A stretch of 64,000 nt of DNA from Sinorhizobium fredii USDA 257. GTDB taxonomy: Bacteria > Pseudomonadota > Alphaproteobacteria > Rhizobiales > Rhizobiaceae. Below the pieces are notes generated by a model. The model was not told the DNA's origin and made no database searches. It saw only the letters and a program-made list of their open reading frames with translations. The stretch spans positions 2,418,001 to 2,482,000 of the forward strand of contig NC_018000.1 of NCBI RefSeq assembly GCF_000265205.3, written 5' to 3'. A program made the position numbers and the translations under genes. Position 1 is the stretch's first letter, and every line of letters starts with the position of its first letter. Of this stretch, positions 31,303 through 40,987 are shown piece by piece.

Positions 31303-31771
31303 ATTACTAGTGAGGCGAAATCAAGGGTTGGAGGCGCGGTCGGGACGTCGTTTGGGACAGGCTCCATCTTGAGGATCCGCCTCAGAGTAGCAGCAAAGGC
31401 GCCGCAAACGGTAAGAAAACAGGCTCAAATCCATCACTGTCGATCCTGGGGCCCTATCGATAGTGATGCGACGCGAAAATCGCCGTCTGGGTGACGGAAA
31501 ATTGGGCCGAGTTCATTCCGTTTGTGAGATTATAAGCGTTAATTCAGTTGGTTAATGGATCATGAATTTGTGCTACGGGGCATTGTGAGAATTGGCGCAG
31601 GCGGCGAACACGCTGGCCACTCTGGTGAGTGGATCGTCATTGGTAGGTCCCAGGAGGGCGCGCAGCTCGGCGAATTACGCGCCGGTGCTCCAGCCTCGAT
31701 GTTCTGCCGCCCTTCCTGCAGGCGATCCTTGCCCTTAGACTTAGACTAAGACTAGGTCCGCATCCGGCTGG
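31303..31771. other. Non-coding spacer with a 13-bp inverted repeat
   Basis: This ~470-bp stretch has no gene I can support. At 31433-31445 and 31457-31469 lie arms CATCACTGTCGAT and ATCGATAGTGATG, matching at 12 of 13 positions around an 11-base loop with GGGGCCC. A short repetitive stretch of CTTAGA and AGACTA occurs at 31735-31757, near the old end of the truncated TetR gene. Confidence 0.5.
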
Positions 31772-31855
31772 TCAGCGGGCATCGTCCGACCTACCGAGCG
31801 CTTTTAGGATGAACCGGATCTGCTCACGCAGGCCCGCTTCGGTGTCTTCGCCGTG

Positions 31856-32395
31856 TCAAAGGCAGTGCTCGATCAGAATAGGATGGAAGAACGGCATGAA
31901 CGCGGTCTTGACTGCGCGCGCCGCTTCGGCGGGATCTTCCACCTCGCACTCGCCCGTTTCAATGCCCTCGCGGATGATTGCCTCGAGGATCGTCACCATC
32001 TGCTCAGTATGCGCCTTGATGACCAGCCGGTTCTCCCGCATGGCCGTTACAATCAGGTCATGCATGCGCCTGTCGTTGAGCAGTTTCGTCTTGTTGTGGT
32101 GGTGAACGGCGGTCAGGAGCTCCTCGAGCTTCTCCAAGGGCGGCGCGCTCCTGCGTGCGATCTTAAAGGCGACCTCAACGGTACCGTTCAAGACCCGCCT
32201 GCAGATGGACTCCTTGATTGCCTCCCTCGAGGGAAAGAAACGGTAGACGTTCGCGCGGCTCATGCCGAGTTCGGAGGCAATATCGGCCACGGACGTCTTA
32301 GCGTAGCCGATACGGCGAAAGTGCTCCTCCGCCACTTCCAGGATGCGCGCGCGTACCTCGTCGGAATCAATTCCCGTTCGGAACAGAAGATCCAT
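31856..32395 (-). CDS. TetR-family regulator, C-terminally truncated by a nonsense codon
   Basis: A 179-residue regulator. The helix-turn-helix (KTSVADIASELGMSRANVYRFFPSREAI) occupies residues ~27-55. GGAGAAAACC precedes the ATG at 32395. The reading frame ends with HCL and TGA at 31856-31858, but translation continues open in the same frame for 27 more codons (HGEDTEAGLREQIRFILKALG...) to a second TGA at 31772-31774. CGA to TGA would explain this as a point mutation. The gene runs beside the broken RND pump it may once have controlled. Confidence 0.8.
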   Translation of the reverse strand: MDLLFRTGIDSDEVRARILEVAEEHFRRIGYAKTSVADIASELGMSRANVYRFFPSREAIKESICRRVLNGTVEVAFKIARRSAPPLEKLEELLTAVHHHNKTKLLNDRRMHDLIVTAMRENRLVIKAHTEQMVTILEAIIREGIETGECEVEDPAEAARAVKTAFMPFFHPILIEHCL

Positions 32396-32541
32396 GGTTT
32401 TCTCCAGAACCGGTGAATCGGATCTACCGGGCTCACTGTGAACGATCATCTGTAGCGGCAAGATCGTGCAACCGGCTTTGCGTGTGTCCAGGCAGGGCCA
32501 GCGCGCGAGACCTTGCACTGTGTCCGCCCGACGACCCATCC

Positions 32542-35500
32542 CTACTCGGCCGCCATTGCTGGGCGCACTTCCAGTTCCTCGGTCGGATCCTCATGGATCT
32601 CATCTGCAGTCGGCTTGATCCTGAACCACGCGGCGTAGAGCGCCGGAAGGAAGAGCAGGATCATCACCGTGCCGACCCCCGTGCCGCCGATCAGCGTATA
32701 CGCCATCGATCCCCAGAAGACGGAATGTGTGAGGGGAATGAAGGCCAACACGGCGGCAAGTGCGGTCAGGATCACGGGCCTCGTGCGTTGCACCGCGGCC
32801 TCGATGACGGCGTGATAATCATCAAGACCGGCAGCACGGTTCTCCTTGATCTGTTCGGTCAGGATCAGCGTATTGCGCATCAGGATGCCCGCCAGTCCTA
32901 TCAGGCCCAGGATGGCGTTGAACCCGAAGGGCTGATTGAAGGTGAGCAACATCGGCACGACGCCGACAAGGCCAAGCGGTGCCGTCAGCATGACCATGGC
33001 CATCGTCGAGAAGGATCGCACCTGCAGCATGATGACGATCAGCATGGCGGCAATCATGGCCGGGAAAACCTTGCCCAGCGCGGTATTCGCCTTGCCAGCC
33101 TCCTCGATCGATCCACCCAGCTCGATGCGATAGCCGGCCGGGAGCGATGCGATCAGCGGCTGAAGGGCGGTCATGATCTGCTTGGAGACCTCCGGAGGCT
33201 GGGTCGCCTCATTGATGTCCGAGCGGATCGTGATGACGGGCGTGCGATCGCGGCGCTTCAGGATCGGCTCTTCCAGACGGATTTCCGAGTGGCCGATCTG
33301 GTCCAGCGGAATCGGGCGGCCGTCGCGGCTCATCAGCGAGAAATCCGCCAACGCGTCGGATCCAGCCGCTCGCCGCCGGCGCTGCGTGCGACGATCGGAA
33401 CGTTGCGAATGTCCTCGCGCACCTGCGTAACGGGGATACCGCTGAGGACGAACTGCAGTTGCTGGGCCGCCTCGGCCGGCGAGAGGCCGATGAGGTTCAG
33501 TCGCTCCTGATCCGGGATGAAGCGGAGAACAGGCGTGCGATTGCCCCAATCGCGGTTGGCCTGCCGCATGTCGAGGGCCTTCTCGGAAATGCTGTATAGC
33601 TGGGCGGGATCAGGTCCCATCACCCGAAACTCGACCGGGAACGGGGTGTACGGCCCGAACACAAGCTGGGTGACGCGTACATAGGCCGCAGGTGCAAGGC
33701 CCTGTGACACGGCTTCGCGCAGCCGATGCTTCAAAGCCTCGCGCGCCTCCGCGTCGGGCGTCAGCACGACGATCTTGGCGAAGGCGGGGTCAGGCAGCTC
33801 CGGTGCCATCGCAAAGAAGAAGCGGGGAGCGCCCTGACCGACATAGCTCGTGACAATCTTGGCCTCAGGCTGCTCGTCCAGCCAGTTTTCGAGCTTCTCG
33901 ACGGTCGCCGTCGTCGTCTCGATGCTGGTGCCTTGCGGCAGGCGAACCTCCACCAGCACCTCCGGGCGGTCGGACGTCGGGAAGAACTGCTGTTTGACGG
34001 CGCCCATGCCGACTACAGAAAGCGCGAAGGCAATGCCGACAATGGCGCAGGTCAGAAACTTGTGGCGCACCGCAAAGGTGATGAGCCGTCGCAGACGCCG
34101 ATAGTTCGGTGTGTTGTAAATCGCCTCGTGCCCGCCTTCGATCGGTTTGATCGCGGGCAGCATCTTGACGCCGAGGTAGGGCGTGAAGACCACCGCGACG
34201 ATCCAGGAGACGATGAGCGCGAAGCCCACCACCCAGAAGATGTTGCCGGCGTACTCGCCGGCGGTCGAGCGCGCGAAGCCCACCGGCAGGAAGCCGGCGA
34301 TCGTCACGAGTGTCCCCGACAGCATTGGCGCGGCAGTGTGGCTCCACGCATAGGCAGCCGCCTTGATGCGGTCCATGCCCTCTTCCATCTTCACCACCAT
34401 CACCTCTATGGCGATGATGGCGTCGTCCACGAGAAGGCCGAGCGCCAGGATGAGGGCGCCGAGCGTAATGCGGTCGAAGAACCGGCCGGTTTCCAGCATG
34501 ATGAGGAAGGCGACCGCAAGCGTCAGCGGGACGGCAGCCGCCACGACGATGCCGACGCGCCAGCCCAGGCTGAGCAGGCTCACCACCAGCACCACGCCGA
34601 GCGCCATGGCGAACTTCATCATGAATTCGTCGACCGCCGAGGTTATGTTGACGGCCTGGTCGGTCACCTTGTCGAGCGTCATGCCGAGCGGCAGTGCCTG
34701 TGCGATCGCCGCAGTCCTATCCTCCAGCGCCTTGCCGAGCGCGAGACCGTCCCAGCCCTCCTGCATGACAGCCGCCAGCATGATGGTCGGCTCGCCCTGG
34801 CGCCGCATCAGGTAGGTGGCAGGATCCTCGTAGCCGCGGCGGACCTCGGCAATGTCGGAGAGCTTCAGCGTCCGCCCCGCAGCGGCGATCGGTGTGTCGG
34901 CAATCGCCTGGACACTGTCATAAGCGCCGTTGACCCTGATGAAGACCTGCGGTCCCTTTGTGTCGATCGAGCCTGCCGGTGTGACAGTGTTCTGCCGCTG
35001 CAAGGCGGCAACAATATCCTGTGCTGATACGCCGAGGGTCGCCAGTTTGGCATAGGAAAACTCGACGAAGATCTGTTCGGGACGTTCACCGAGGATGTTG
35101 ATCTTCTTGACGCCGGGCACGTGAAGGAGATCCTGTCGGATCACCTCGGCCTGCCTGGCCAGCTCACGCATCGGCATGCCCTTGGCCTTTAGCGCATAAA
35201 GGGCGAAGCTCACGTCCGAATATTCGTCGTTGACGAAGGGGCCGAAGACGCCGGACGGCAGCTTGCGGGCTTCATCCCCGAGCTTCTTGCGGGCCTGGTA
35301 GAACTCCTCCTGCACGACGGACGGCGGTGTGCTGTCCTTCAGCGTGACCGTCATATACGCATAGCCTGGCCGTGTGGTCGTCTCCACCGGTCGTACCAGG
35401 TCAGCTCCTGAAGCCGCTTCTCCAGCGGTTCGGCGACGAGGTCCTGCATCTCGCGTGCCGTCGCGCCCGGCCATGCCGTCGTGACCGTCATGGTCTTGAT

Positions 35501-35632
35501 GGTGAAGTTGGGGTCCTCTGCCCGTCCAAGCATGAGAAAGGCGTAGGCGCCGGCGGCCACCAGCAGGAGGATGAAGAACAAGGTAACGGCCCGTTCGCGA
35601 ACGGCGATCGCGGAAAGATTGAGGCTCATCAT
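32542..35632 (-). pseudogene. RND-family efflux transporter, broken by two single-base losses
   Basis: Three frames together give one ~1030-residue inner-membrane RND pump. The N-terminus (MSLNLSAIAVRERAVTLFFI) is in one frame from 35632; a missing base near 35387-35390 (CGGTGG instead of CGGGTGG) moves to the frame running to 33333. That part contains the TM4 motif GLLVDDAIIAIE and APMLSGTLVTIAGFLP. Another missing base near 33350 shifts to the last frame (ADFSLMSRDGRP, to MAAE at 32542). The gene starts overlapping the membrane-fusion protein stop. With both lesions no functional pump is expected unless they are assembly errors. Confidence 0.85.
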
Positions 35633-36738
35633 CAGTTACTCCACTCAGGGGCAATCCTGACGCGAGCGCCTTCCTGCAGGAGATGCGCGCCAAGCGAAAC
35701 AATCGGATCGCCAGAGTTCAATCCAGAGAGCATGGCGGCCTCGCTGGTCACGCGAACAAGTTTGACGGGCCGAAAGTGTACGGTCGAGGTGGCGCTATCC
35801 ACCACCCAAACGCCAGTCCTCTCGCCATCGTCGAGCACGGCTCCCAGCGGCACCTGGACCTCCGGCTGGCTCGCCTGGTTTGCAATCCGAATGGTAACCG
35901 TGGCGCCGAGCGGTGCTGCCGCGGACCCGCCGTCGAGCACATAGCGGGCCTCGTAGGTACGCGTCCTGGGATCGGCGGAGTCCGATAACTGCCGCAGATG
36001 TGCCGTGTAGCGACGCTCGTCGCCCCCATACAGGCTGGCCCCGGCCACCGAGCCGATCGCCGGCCGGAGCGTCTCGGGAAGTGCGATAACGGCCTCGCGG
36101 GGACCGGCGTGGGCAAGTCTAACCACCGTCTGACCGGCGGAGACAACCTGCCCCGGCTCCCCGAGCGTCTCGACCACCGTTCCATCCGCATCCGCGGCCA
36201 GGACAGAATAGGTCGCTTCGTTCTCCGCGACCTTCGCTTCCGCTTCCGCGGCGGCGAGCTGTGCCGTCGCGGTGTCGAGCGCCGCCTTCGCCTGCTCGTA
36301 ACGCTGTGGCGTTGCCGCCAGTCCGTTCTTCACGAGAACAGCGTAGCGCCTCTCGTCCGCACGCGCCTGAACCAGGACAGCGCGTGCTGCAGCGACAGCG
36401 TTGCGCTTGGCGGTGAGCGCAAGTTGTAGATCGGTCTCATCGATCCGCAGGAGCGCCTGGCCCGCCTTCACCTGTTCACCGATATCCACGAGGCGCTGAA
36501 CGATCTTGCCCGGCACCCGGAAACCAAGATTGGTCTCAACCCGCGCGGCGATCGTACCTGTAAAGGCTCGCTCGGGGCTTTCCGGCTTCGTCGCCTCCAC
36601 CACCGTTACAAGTGGCGAAGCGAGGCGCGGATCCGCGGCCTCCGCGTCGCCTGCTGGCGGTTCGAAAACGAACGCATACGCCGCGCCACCGGCTGCAGCC
36701 ACAAGGCCGATCGATGTGAGAAGAAATTTGCGCTTCAT
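35632..36738 (-). CDS. RND efflux membrane-fusion (periplasmic adaptor) protein
   Basis: A 368-residue adaptor with an N-terminal membrane segment or signal (KFLLTSIGLVAAAGGAAYAF), a lipoyl domain (GFRVPGKIVQRLVDIGEQVKAGQALLRIDETD), an alpha-hairpin of ~70 residues and beta-barrel segments. It bridges the inner-membrane pump to an outer-membrane channel. The ATG at 36738 is chosen over a much longer in-frame extension. It precedes the RND gene with overlapping stop and start, and diverges from a TetR gene. It appears intact although its pump partner is frameshifted. Confidence 0.88.
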   Translation of the reverse strand: MKRKFLLTSIGLVAAAGGAAYAFVFEPPAGDAEAADPRLASPLVTVVEATKPESPERAFTGTIAARVETNLGFRVPGKIVQRLVDIGEQVKAGQALLRIDETDLQLALTAKRNAVAAARAVLVQARADERRYAVLVKNGLAATPQRYEQAKAALDTATAQLAAAEAEAKVAENEATYSVLAADADGTVVETLGEPGQVVSAGQTVVRLAHAGPREAVIALPETLRPAIGSVAGASLYGGDERRYTAHLRQLSDSADPRTRTYEARYVLDGGSAAAPLGATVTIRIANQASQPEVQVPLGAVLDDGERTGVWVVDSATSTVHFRPVKLVRVTSEAAMLSGLNSGDPIVSLGAHLLQEGARVRIAPEWSN

Positions 36739-36772
36739 GTCAGATGACCCTTGTTGACGGGCGTCGCCTCTA

Positions 36773-36788
36773 TTAGATTGCGATCTAA
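36773..36788. promoter_or_regulatory. Operator between adaptor gene and TetR regulator
   Basis: TTAGAT (36773-36778) and ATCTAA (36783-36788) form a perfect inverted repeat separated by four bases. TAGAT/ATCTA half-sites recur at about 36803-36823. The region lies between two divergent starts and suits binding of the TetR protein encoded at 36838. Confidence 0.6.
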
Positions 36789-36837
36789 ATCTAACCATTA
36801 GTATAGATGTCAAGTGAAATCTAATCAGAGGTCGATC

Positions 36838-37425
36838 ATGAGAGTTAGTCGAGCACAGGCGGAGGCAAATCGCGAAGCGGTCATCAATGCGGCGAGCCGG
36901 CTTTTTCGAGAGCACGGCTTTGATGGCATTGGGCTCAAGAATCTGATGAAGGGGGCCGGCCTGACACAAGGCGGATTCTACAAGCAGTTCGAATCCAAGG
37001 ACGATCTTGCGGCACAGGCATCGAGGCGAGCGATGGAGCACGCTACCCGAAGATGGTCGGCTGTTGCTGCTGCAAGCCCTGAGCCCCTCGAGGCCGTTAT
37101 TGAGCTCTACCTATCGATGGGGCATCGCGAAGAGAAGAGCGACGGTTGCCCGTTGGTGGCGCTTGGTGCTGATGCGGCGCGTCAAGCCGAGGAAGTGAGA
37201 GCCCCGTTCCAGGACGGCATCCAAGCGCATCTTCAAATTATCGAAGAACTGATGCCGGAGGCGGAAAGCCCAAAGACCTATGGCAAGGCCATGGCGATGC
37301 TGTCGCTGATGGTGGGTGCCGTGACGATCTCTCGTATCCTGAATGATGAGGCGATGTCGCAGCGCTTTCTCGAGGCAGCCGCCGACGAAGTTCGGCGAAT
37401 CGCCGCCTCCGCAAGAAACGCGTGA
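36838..37425 (+). CDS. TetR-family regulator of the efflux operon
   Basis: A 195-residue regulator. The HTH (IGLKNLMKGAGLTQGGFYKQFESKDDLAAQ) is near residues 28-57, and the C-terminal domain resembles TetR_C_33-like members (REEKSDGCPLVALGADAARQ). The ATG at 36838 is close to the divergent adaptor gene, with palindromic TTAGAT sites between them. By position it represses the adaptor/RND operon; an efflux substrate or drug is the likely inducer. Confidence 0.86.
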   Translation: MRVSRAQAEANREAVINAASRLFREHGFDGIGLKNLMKGAGLTQGGFYKQFESKDDLAAQASRRAMEHATRRWSAVAAASPEPLEAVIELYLSMGHREEKSDGCPLVALGADAARQAEEVRAPFQDGIQAHLQIIEELMPEAESPKTYGKAMAMLSLMVGAVTISRILNDEAMSQRFLEAAADEVRRIAASARNA

Positions 37426-37623
37426 GATGTCCACTTCCCGCCAATGGCGTCATTGCTCACGCGTTCGCACGCTGCCTTCCCGGATCCTTGCCCGCCCGGC
37501 CGTGGGACTGGGTCTCGAGATCACTCGGCCGAGACTATTGCCAAATAAATAAGCGGCAATCGCCGATCGAGCGTCTGCACGGCGTGCAGATGGATGGCAC
37601 AAAATGACAGTTTGGAGATCACA

Positions 37624-37782
37624 TGCGTCGTATCGTTATCACAGGCATGGGAGCAGTCAGCCCCCTCGGATCCACCGTGACGACTTCCTGGTCTAGGCTC
37701 TTATCTGGGCGTTCGGGCATCCGACGGCTTCCTGACGATGTCGTGGGGGACCTGCCGGGGCGAATTTTGGACGCCGATTGAC
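37624..37782 (+). pseudogene. N-terminal fragment of a beta-ketoacyl-ACP synthase
   Basis: A 52-residue open frame beginning MRRIVITGMGAVSPLG, the usual start of FabF-type synthases, continuing SWSRLLSGRSGIRRLPDDVVGDLPG and then breaking into ILDAD and a stop. The catalytic Cys and both His are absent. The sequence after the break has no match to the enzyme, so the rest was removed by a deletion or insertion. It lies just ahead of a TetR/YciI pair. Confidence 0.8.
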
Positions 37783-37824
37783 ACCTTCGGCGAAGAAGCC
37801 GCTCTCGCTTTACGTTCTCTTGAC

Positions 37825-37850
37825 AGAACTAGGACAGTCGTCCTAGTTCT
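37825..37850. promoter_or_regulatory. 26-bp perfect operator palindrome overlapping a promoter
   Basis: AGAACTAGGAC (37825-37835) and GTCCTAGTTCT (37840-37850) are exact inverted arms around AGTC. TTGACA at 37820-37825 overlaps the left arm and is a good -35 box. The site lies 28 bases before the TetR start at 37879 and is almost surely its own operator. Confidence 0.75.
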
Positions 37851-37878
37851 CATGTGTCAAACAGGGCGCCGAAGGTAA

Positions 37879-38460
37879 ATGCCAGCACAGTCAACTCGCG
37901 ACGTGGTTGTCGAAGAGGCGGACGCCCTCTTTTACGAGAGCGGATTCGAGGCCACCTCCTTTGCTGACATCGCCGCAGCCGTGGGTATCTCACGCGGGAA
38001 TTTCTATCACCACTTTAAGACCAAGGACGACATACTGGACGCCGTGATTGCCCGCCGAATGGAGCGGACACGGGCAATGCTCGACGGCTGGCAGGCCGAG
38101 GGCGAAGGTCCGCGCGTGCGCATACTGTCCTTCATTCATATGCTGATCGCCAACCGAAAACGGATCATGGATTTCGGCTGCCCAGCCGGAACACTTTGTA
38201 CTGAACTCGCCAAGCTCGACCATGCCGCGCAGGGCCGCGCGACCGAAATCTTCGGCCTATTCCGCGACTGGCTCGCCGGACAGATCCGTGAACTTGGCGC
38301 CGTTGATCGGGCAGAGACGCTGGCGCTGCATCTTCTGGCCTGGTCGCAAGGGGTGGCGGTGATGGCGACCGCCTTCAAGGACGAGGCATTCATCCGCAAC
38401 GAGGTGGCAGGGATCGAACGCTGGCTAGCGTCCCTGCCGGACCTTTCGCAATCCACTTGA
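37879..38460 (+). CDS. TetR-family regulator, autorepressor of the YciI operon
   Basis: A 193-residue regulator. The HTH reads SFADIAAAVGISRGNFYHHFKTKDDIL (residues ~27-53), typical of TetR_N. The C-terminal domain includes a conserved Cys in CPAGTLCTEL, which may matter for redox or electrophile sensing, as in some TetR groups. It starts shortly after the 26-bp palindrome and is followed 13 bases later by a YciI-like gene, so the two form an operon that it likely represses. Confidence 0.88.
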   Translation: MPAQSTRDVVVEEADALFYESGFEATSFADIAAAVGISRGNFYHHFKTKDDILDAVIARRMERTRAMLDGWQAEGEGPRVRILSFIHMLIANRKRIMDFGCPAGTLCTELAKLDHAAQGRATEIFGLFRDWLAGQIRELGAVDRAETLALHLLAWSQGVAVMATAFKDEAFIRNEVAGIERWLASLPDLSQST

Positions 38461-38473
38461 CCAAGGAGCACCG

Positions 38474-38767
38474 ATGTTCGTCACTTTCCTGAGATTCGCA
38501 AAGAACCGTACCGCGGCGCCGGAATTCATGGCGGCACACAACGACTGGATCGCGCAGGGCTTTGCCGATGGCGTGTTTCTCTGCGCGGGCTCCCTTCAGC
38601 CCACCGCGGGCGGCGCAATCCTCGCTCATGGCGAAAGCCGTGATCTTTACGATGCGCGTATCGCCGCCGACCCCTTCGTCGTGCAAGGGGTCGTAACCGC
38701 CGAGACTTACGAAATCGATCCGAAGCGCGCCGTTCCCGCCCTCGACTTCTTGAAGGCGGCAGCCTAA
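38474..38767 (+). CDS. YciI-like protein
   Basis: A 97-residue protein of the YciI dimeric ferredoxin-like fold: FVTFLRFAKNR, HNDWIAQGFADGVFLCAGSLQP, the His-Asp pair (residues near H and D in AAHNDW), and DPFVVQGVVTAETYEID. AAGGAGC precedes the ATG. Family members are small enzymes or accessory domains of uncertain substrate. It is the second gene after a TetR regulator and may act on the compound that regulator senses. Confidence 0.88.
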   Translation: MFVTFLRFAKNRTAAPEFMAAHNDWIAQGFADGVFLCAGSLQPTAGGAILAHGESRDLYDARIAADPFVVQGVVTAETYEIDPKRAVPALDFLKAAA

Positions 38768-39127
38768 TGCGACAAGTGTTCCCCGGCCCCCACCGTCGCC
38801 CTCAGTCGCGAAAATTTTCCGCGCTCGCTTTCGAATTGAGTACCAATTTGGCGACTGCGAGGCGATACCGCTATTTCCGCAACAATCGACCTCACCGGAC
38901 GAATATGGGTGGCCCTCTGGCTTATCGCCGCGTGCACATAGATCGATGAGTGAAATACGGAACAACGCTGCCGATTAAATGCGTCAGTCCAAGCACGACG
39001 CAGACAGCGATCGGCCTCACGTTAGCTTGTTTGTAGTCGGACGGGATCCGATTAGGCATTTCGCGCGGTGTGGCAGGACGCCCACCCTGTTGGGTGGAGA
39101 GGGGTGGGCGCCTCGCCTTTTCCGGCT
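38768..39127. other. Intergenic stretch with a hairpin, no gene recognised
   Basis: This 360-bp spacer contains no supportable gene. At about 39078-39110 the arms CGCCCACCC and GGGTGGGCG can pair around a ~15-base loop, but there is no T-tract in the direction of either neighbour, so it is not a clear terminator. Confidence 0.4.
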
Positions 39128-39610
39128 CTACTCCTTCACACTGCCAGTGACTGCCTGGATCACCTCGGATGCCATGGCGAACTCGCGATTCCTGCTTCGT
39201 ATTTGATGGCGTTTTGCGATCCAGTCGAAGTCTGTGTACGCCGCGTAGACGGATCCGTCCTTCGCCTGATAGACGAGGACCCGGACTGGCCAGTCGAGGC
39301 CGGCGAGGGGATTCGCGGTGATGAAGGTCGTGCCGAGCGCCGGATTGCCAAACATCACCAAGCGCGAAGGCCGCACCTTGTTCCCGGCGGCGTTGCCGAG
39401 CTCAGCTTGATCGATGACGCCGAAGAGGGTGATGCCCTTTTCCGCGACGCTGCGCTTGATGCGGTTGACCGTCTCGCTGATCGAATAGCGGCTCTTTACG
39501 GTGACGATGCCTTCGCTGTCCCCGGCCTTGGCCGTGGACATTTGGGCTGATACCGTGATCGTGGCTGCAATTAGGGCGGCTGACCGTACTGACTTGCTAA
39601 CCTTCATCAT
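39128..39610 (-). CDS. DUF302 secreted protein
   Basis: A 160-residue protein with a signal peptide (SAALIAATITVSAQMSTAKA) and a single DUF302 domain (VKSRYSISETVNRIKRSVAEKGITLFGVIDQ ... VRVLVYQAKDGSVYAAYTDFDWIAKRH). DUF302 domains are small periplasmic folds of unknown activity, often near oxidative or metal stress genes. AGGAGC lies ahead of the ATG pair at 39610/39607. It is the last of four minus-strand genes (LysR, cupin, MFS, DUF302). Confidence 0.87.
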   Translation of the reverse strand: MMKVSKSVRSAALIAATITVSAQMSTAKAGDSEGIVTVKSRYSISETVNRIKRSVAEKGITLFGVIDQAELGNAAGNKVRPSRLVMFGNPALGTTFITANPLAGLDWPVRVLVYQAKDGSVYAAYTDFDWIAKRHQIRSRNREFAMASEVIQAVTGSVKE

Positions 39611-39645
39611 TTCCTAGCTCCTCTTACTGCCCCAAACGGGCTGTC

Positions 39646-40905
39646 TCAAGGATGCGGTCGGCCGCTGCGGTTTGATAATGCCGTCTGTTGTCCATTTCGA
39701 TAACCGGTCCTCATGGTGCGTAGCGGCACGGCGGAAAGCATGGCGAAAACGAGCATCGCGACGAGCACCAGGACTGAGGTGTTCCAGCCGAAAAGATCGT
39801 AGATCTTGCCGACCACCAGGCTGCCGAAGAGCCCGCCGGTGTAATAGGAGGCCAGATAGGCGCCGCTTGCTGCCGCCTTCTCCGCGTCAGCGATGCGACT
39901 GACTTGGCTGGTCGCCAGCGCTTGCGCGAGAAAGGTGCCGACTGCGACCAGAGCGAGGCCCCCAAGCACCACGATGAGATTGCTGCTGATAAGGGCGACC
40001 AACCCGAGGACGGCGAGAAGCAGCGTGAGCACGATGCCGGCTGCGGCGCCGAGACGGCGCGAGATTAGCCCGCCCAGCGGAGTGGTGAAGAGCGAGGGCA
40101 GGAAAACGAAGTAGACGAGGCCGAGCTGCATCGGCGATAGCCCGAGCTCGACGAGACGGAAGTTGACATAGGTGTAAGTCCCTATGAAGACGAACAGGAT
40201 CAGGAATCCGATGGCGAGCACGCTGTGCAGGCGTCGATTACCGAGCACCGAGAGCAAGTTTCCGCTCCTGCTTCGCCTGCGTCGGTCCGGCATCATGCGC
40301 TTCGTCCGGCTCAATGTCGTCCAGACGAGGGCCGCGCCCGTCAGGTTGAGAAGCGCGAAGATCTGGAAGTTGATCGACAATCCGCCGAGATCGGCAACTG
40401 CCGCCGAGAGAATGCGGCCGAAGAGGTTGCTGGCGACATTGCCGGTGACATATGCCGCGAGAGCTCCGGTTGCCCGCTCGGCCGGGAAGTGTTCGGCGAG
40501 ATAGGCCATGGTAAGGGTAAATGCGGTGGCCATGCACAGGCCCTGCGCGACCCGCAAGGCAGCGAAGATCGCGATGTCCCGGGTGGTCGAGAGCAAGACG
40601 GTCGGAACCGCAAGCAGTGCGAGGCTGATCCAGATTCCGTTTCGCCGGTCCAGGTTGCGCCCGAAGATGCCGACCGCAAGACCTGCAGCCGCCATGCCGA
40701 ACGTGCTGGCGTTCACCGCGAAGCCCATGGTGGCGCGGCTCACCCCGAACTCTCTCTGCAGGGACGGAAGTATGGCCTGAGCAGCGAAGAGATCGACGAG
40801 GGTCAGGAACGCGATGAGTGCAATGACGCCGAAGTGCCAACGGTCGGCTGCCGGGGTCGAGAGAACGGATAGGGGCGTCGGCAGTGAGGCCTGATCTAGG
40901 TTCAT
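39646..40905 (-). CDS. MFS transporter (DHA1-type)
   Basis: A 419-residue twelve-helix transporter. Loop 2-3 contains the signature FGRNLDRRNGIWISLAL, preceded by the first helices FGVIALIAFLTLVDLFAAQ. The start MNLDQASLPTPLS is chosen over a 59-residue in-frame extension; GGAGAAAGG lies upstream. It probably exports a small molecule. Position between a secreted cupin and DUF302 gene suggests a shared response, but the substrate cannot be read from the sequence. Confidence 0.87.
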   Translation of the reverse strand: MNLDQASLPTPLSVLSTPAADRWHFGVIALIAFLTLVDLFAAQAILPSLQREFGVSRATMGFAVNASTFGMAAAGLAVGIFGRNLDRRNGIWISLALLAVPTVLLSTTRDIAIFAALRVAQGLCMATAFTLTMAYLAEHFPAERATGALAAYVTGNVASNLFGRILSAAVADLGGLSINFQIFALLNLTGAALVWTTLSRTKRMMPDRRRRSRSGNLLSVLGNRRLHSVLAIGFLILFVFIGTYTYVNFRLVELGLSPMQLGLVYFVFLPSLFTTPLGGLISRRLGAAAGIVLTLLLAVLGLVALISSNLIVVLGGLALVAVGTFLAQALATSQVSRIADAEKAAASGAYLASYYTGGLFGSLVVGKIYDLFGWNTSVLVLVAMLVFAMLSAVPLRTMRTGYRNGQQTALSNRSGRPHP

Positions 40906-40987
40906 CACCTTTCTCCGGAAACGGGGACGTTTCCCGCCAGCGGCCGGAAACGTCCGGATTGAAATGATGTGCGATTGTTGGCTTGGC

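Noticed and set aside
32413..33510. 365-codon plus-strand frame over the RND pump
   Set aside because: Antisense of the membrane protein; the RND motifs on the minus strand are clear despite frameshifts.
39078..39110. Hairpin CGCCCACCC/GGGTGGGCG as terminator of DUF302
   Set aside because: No T-tract follows on the minus strand, so it was kept only as an unassigned hairpin.
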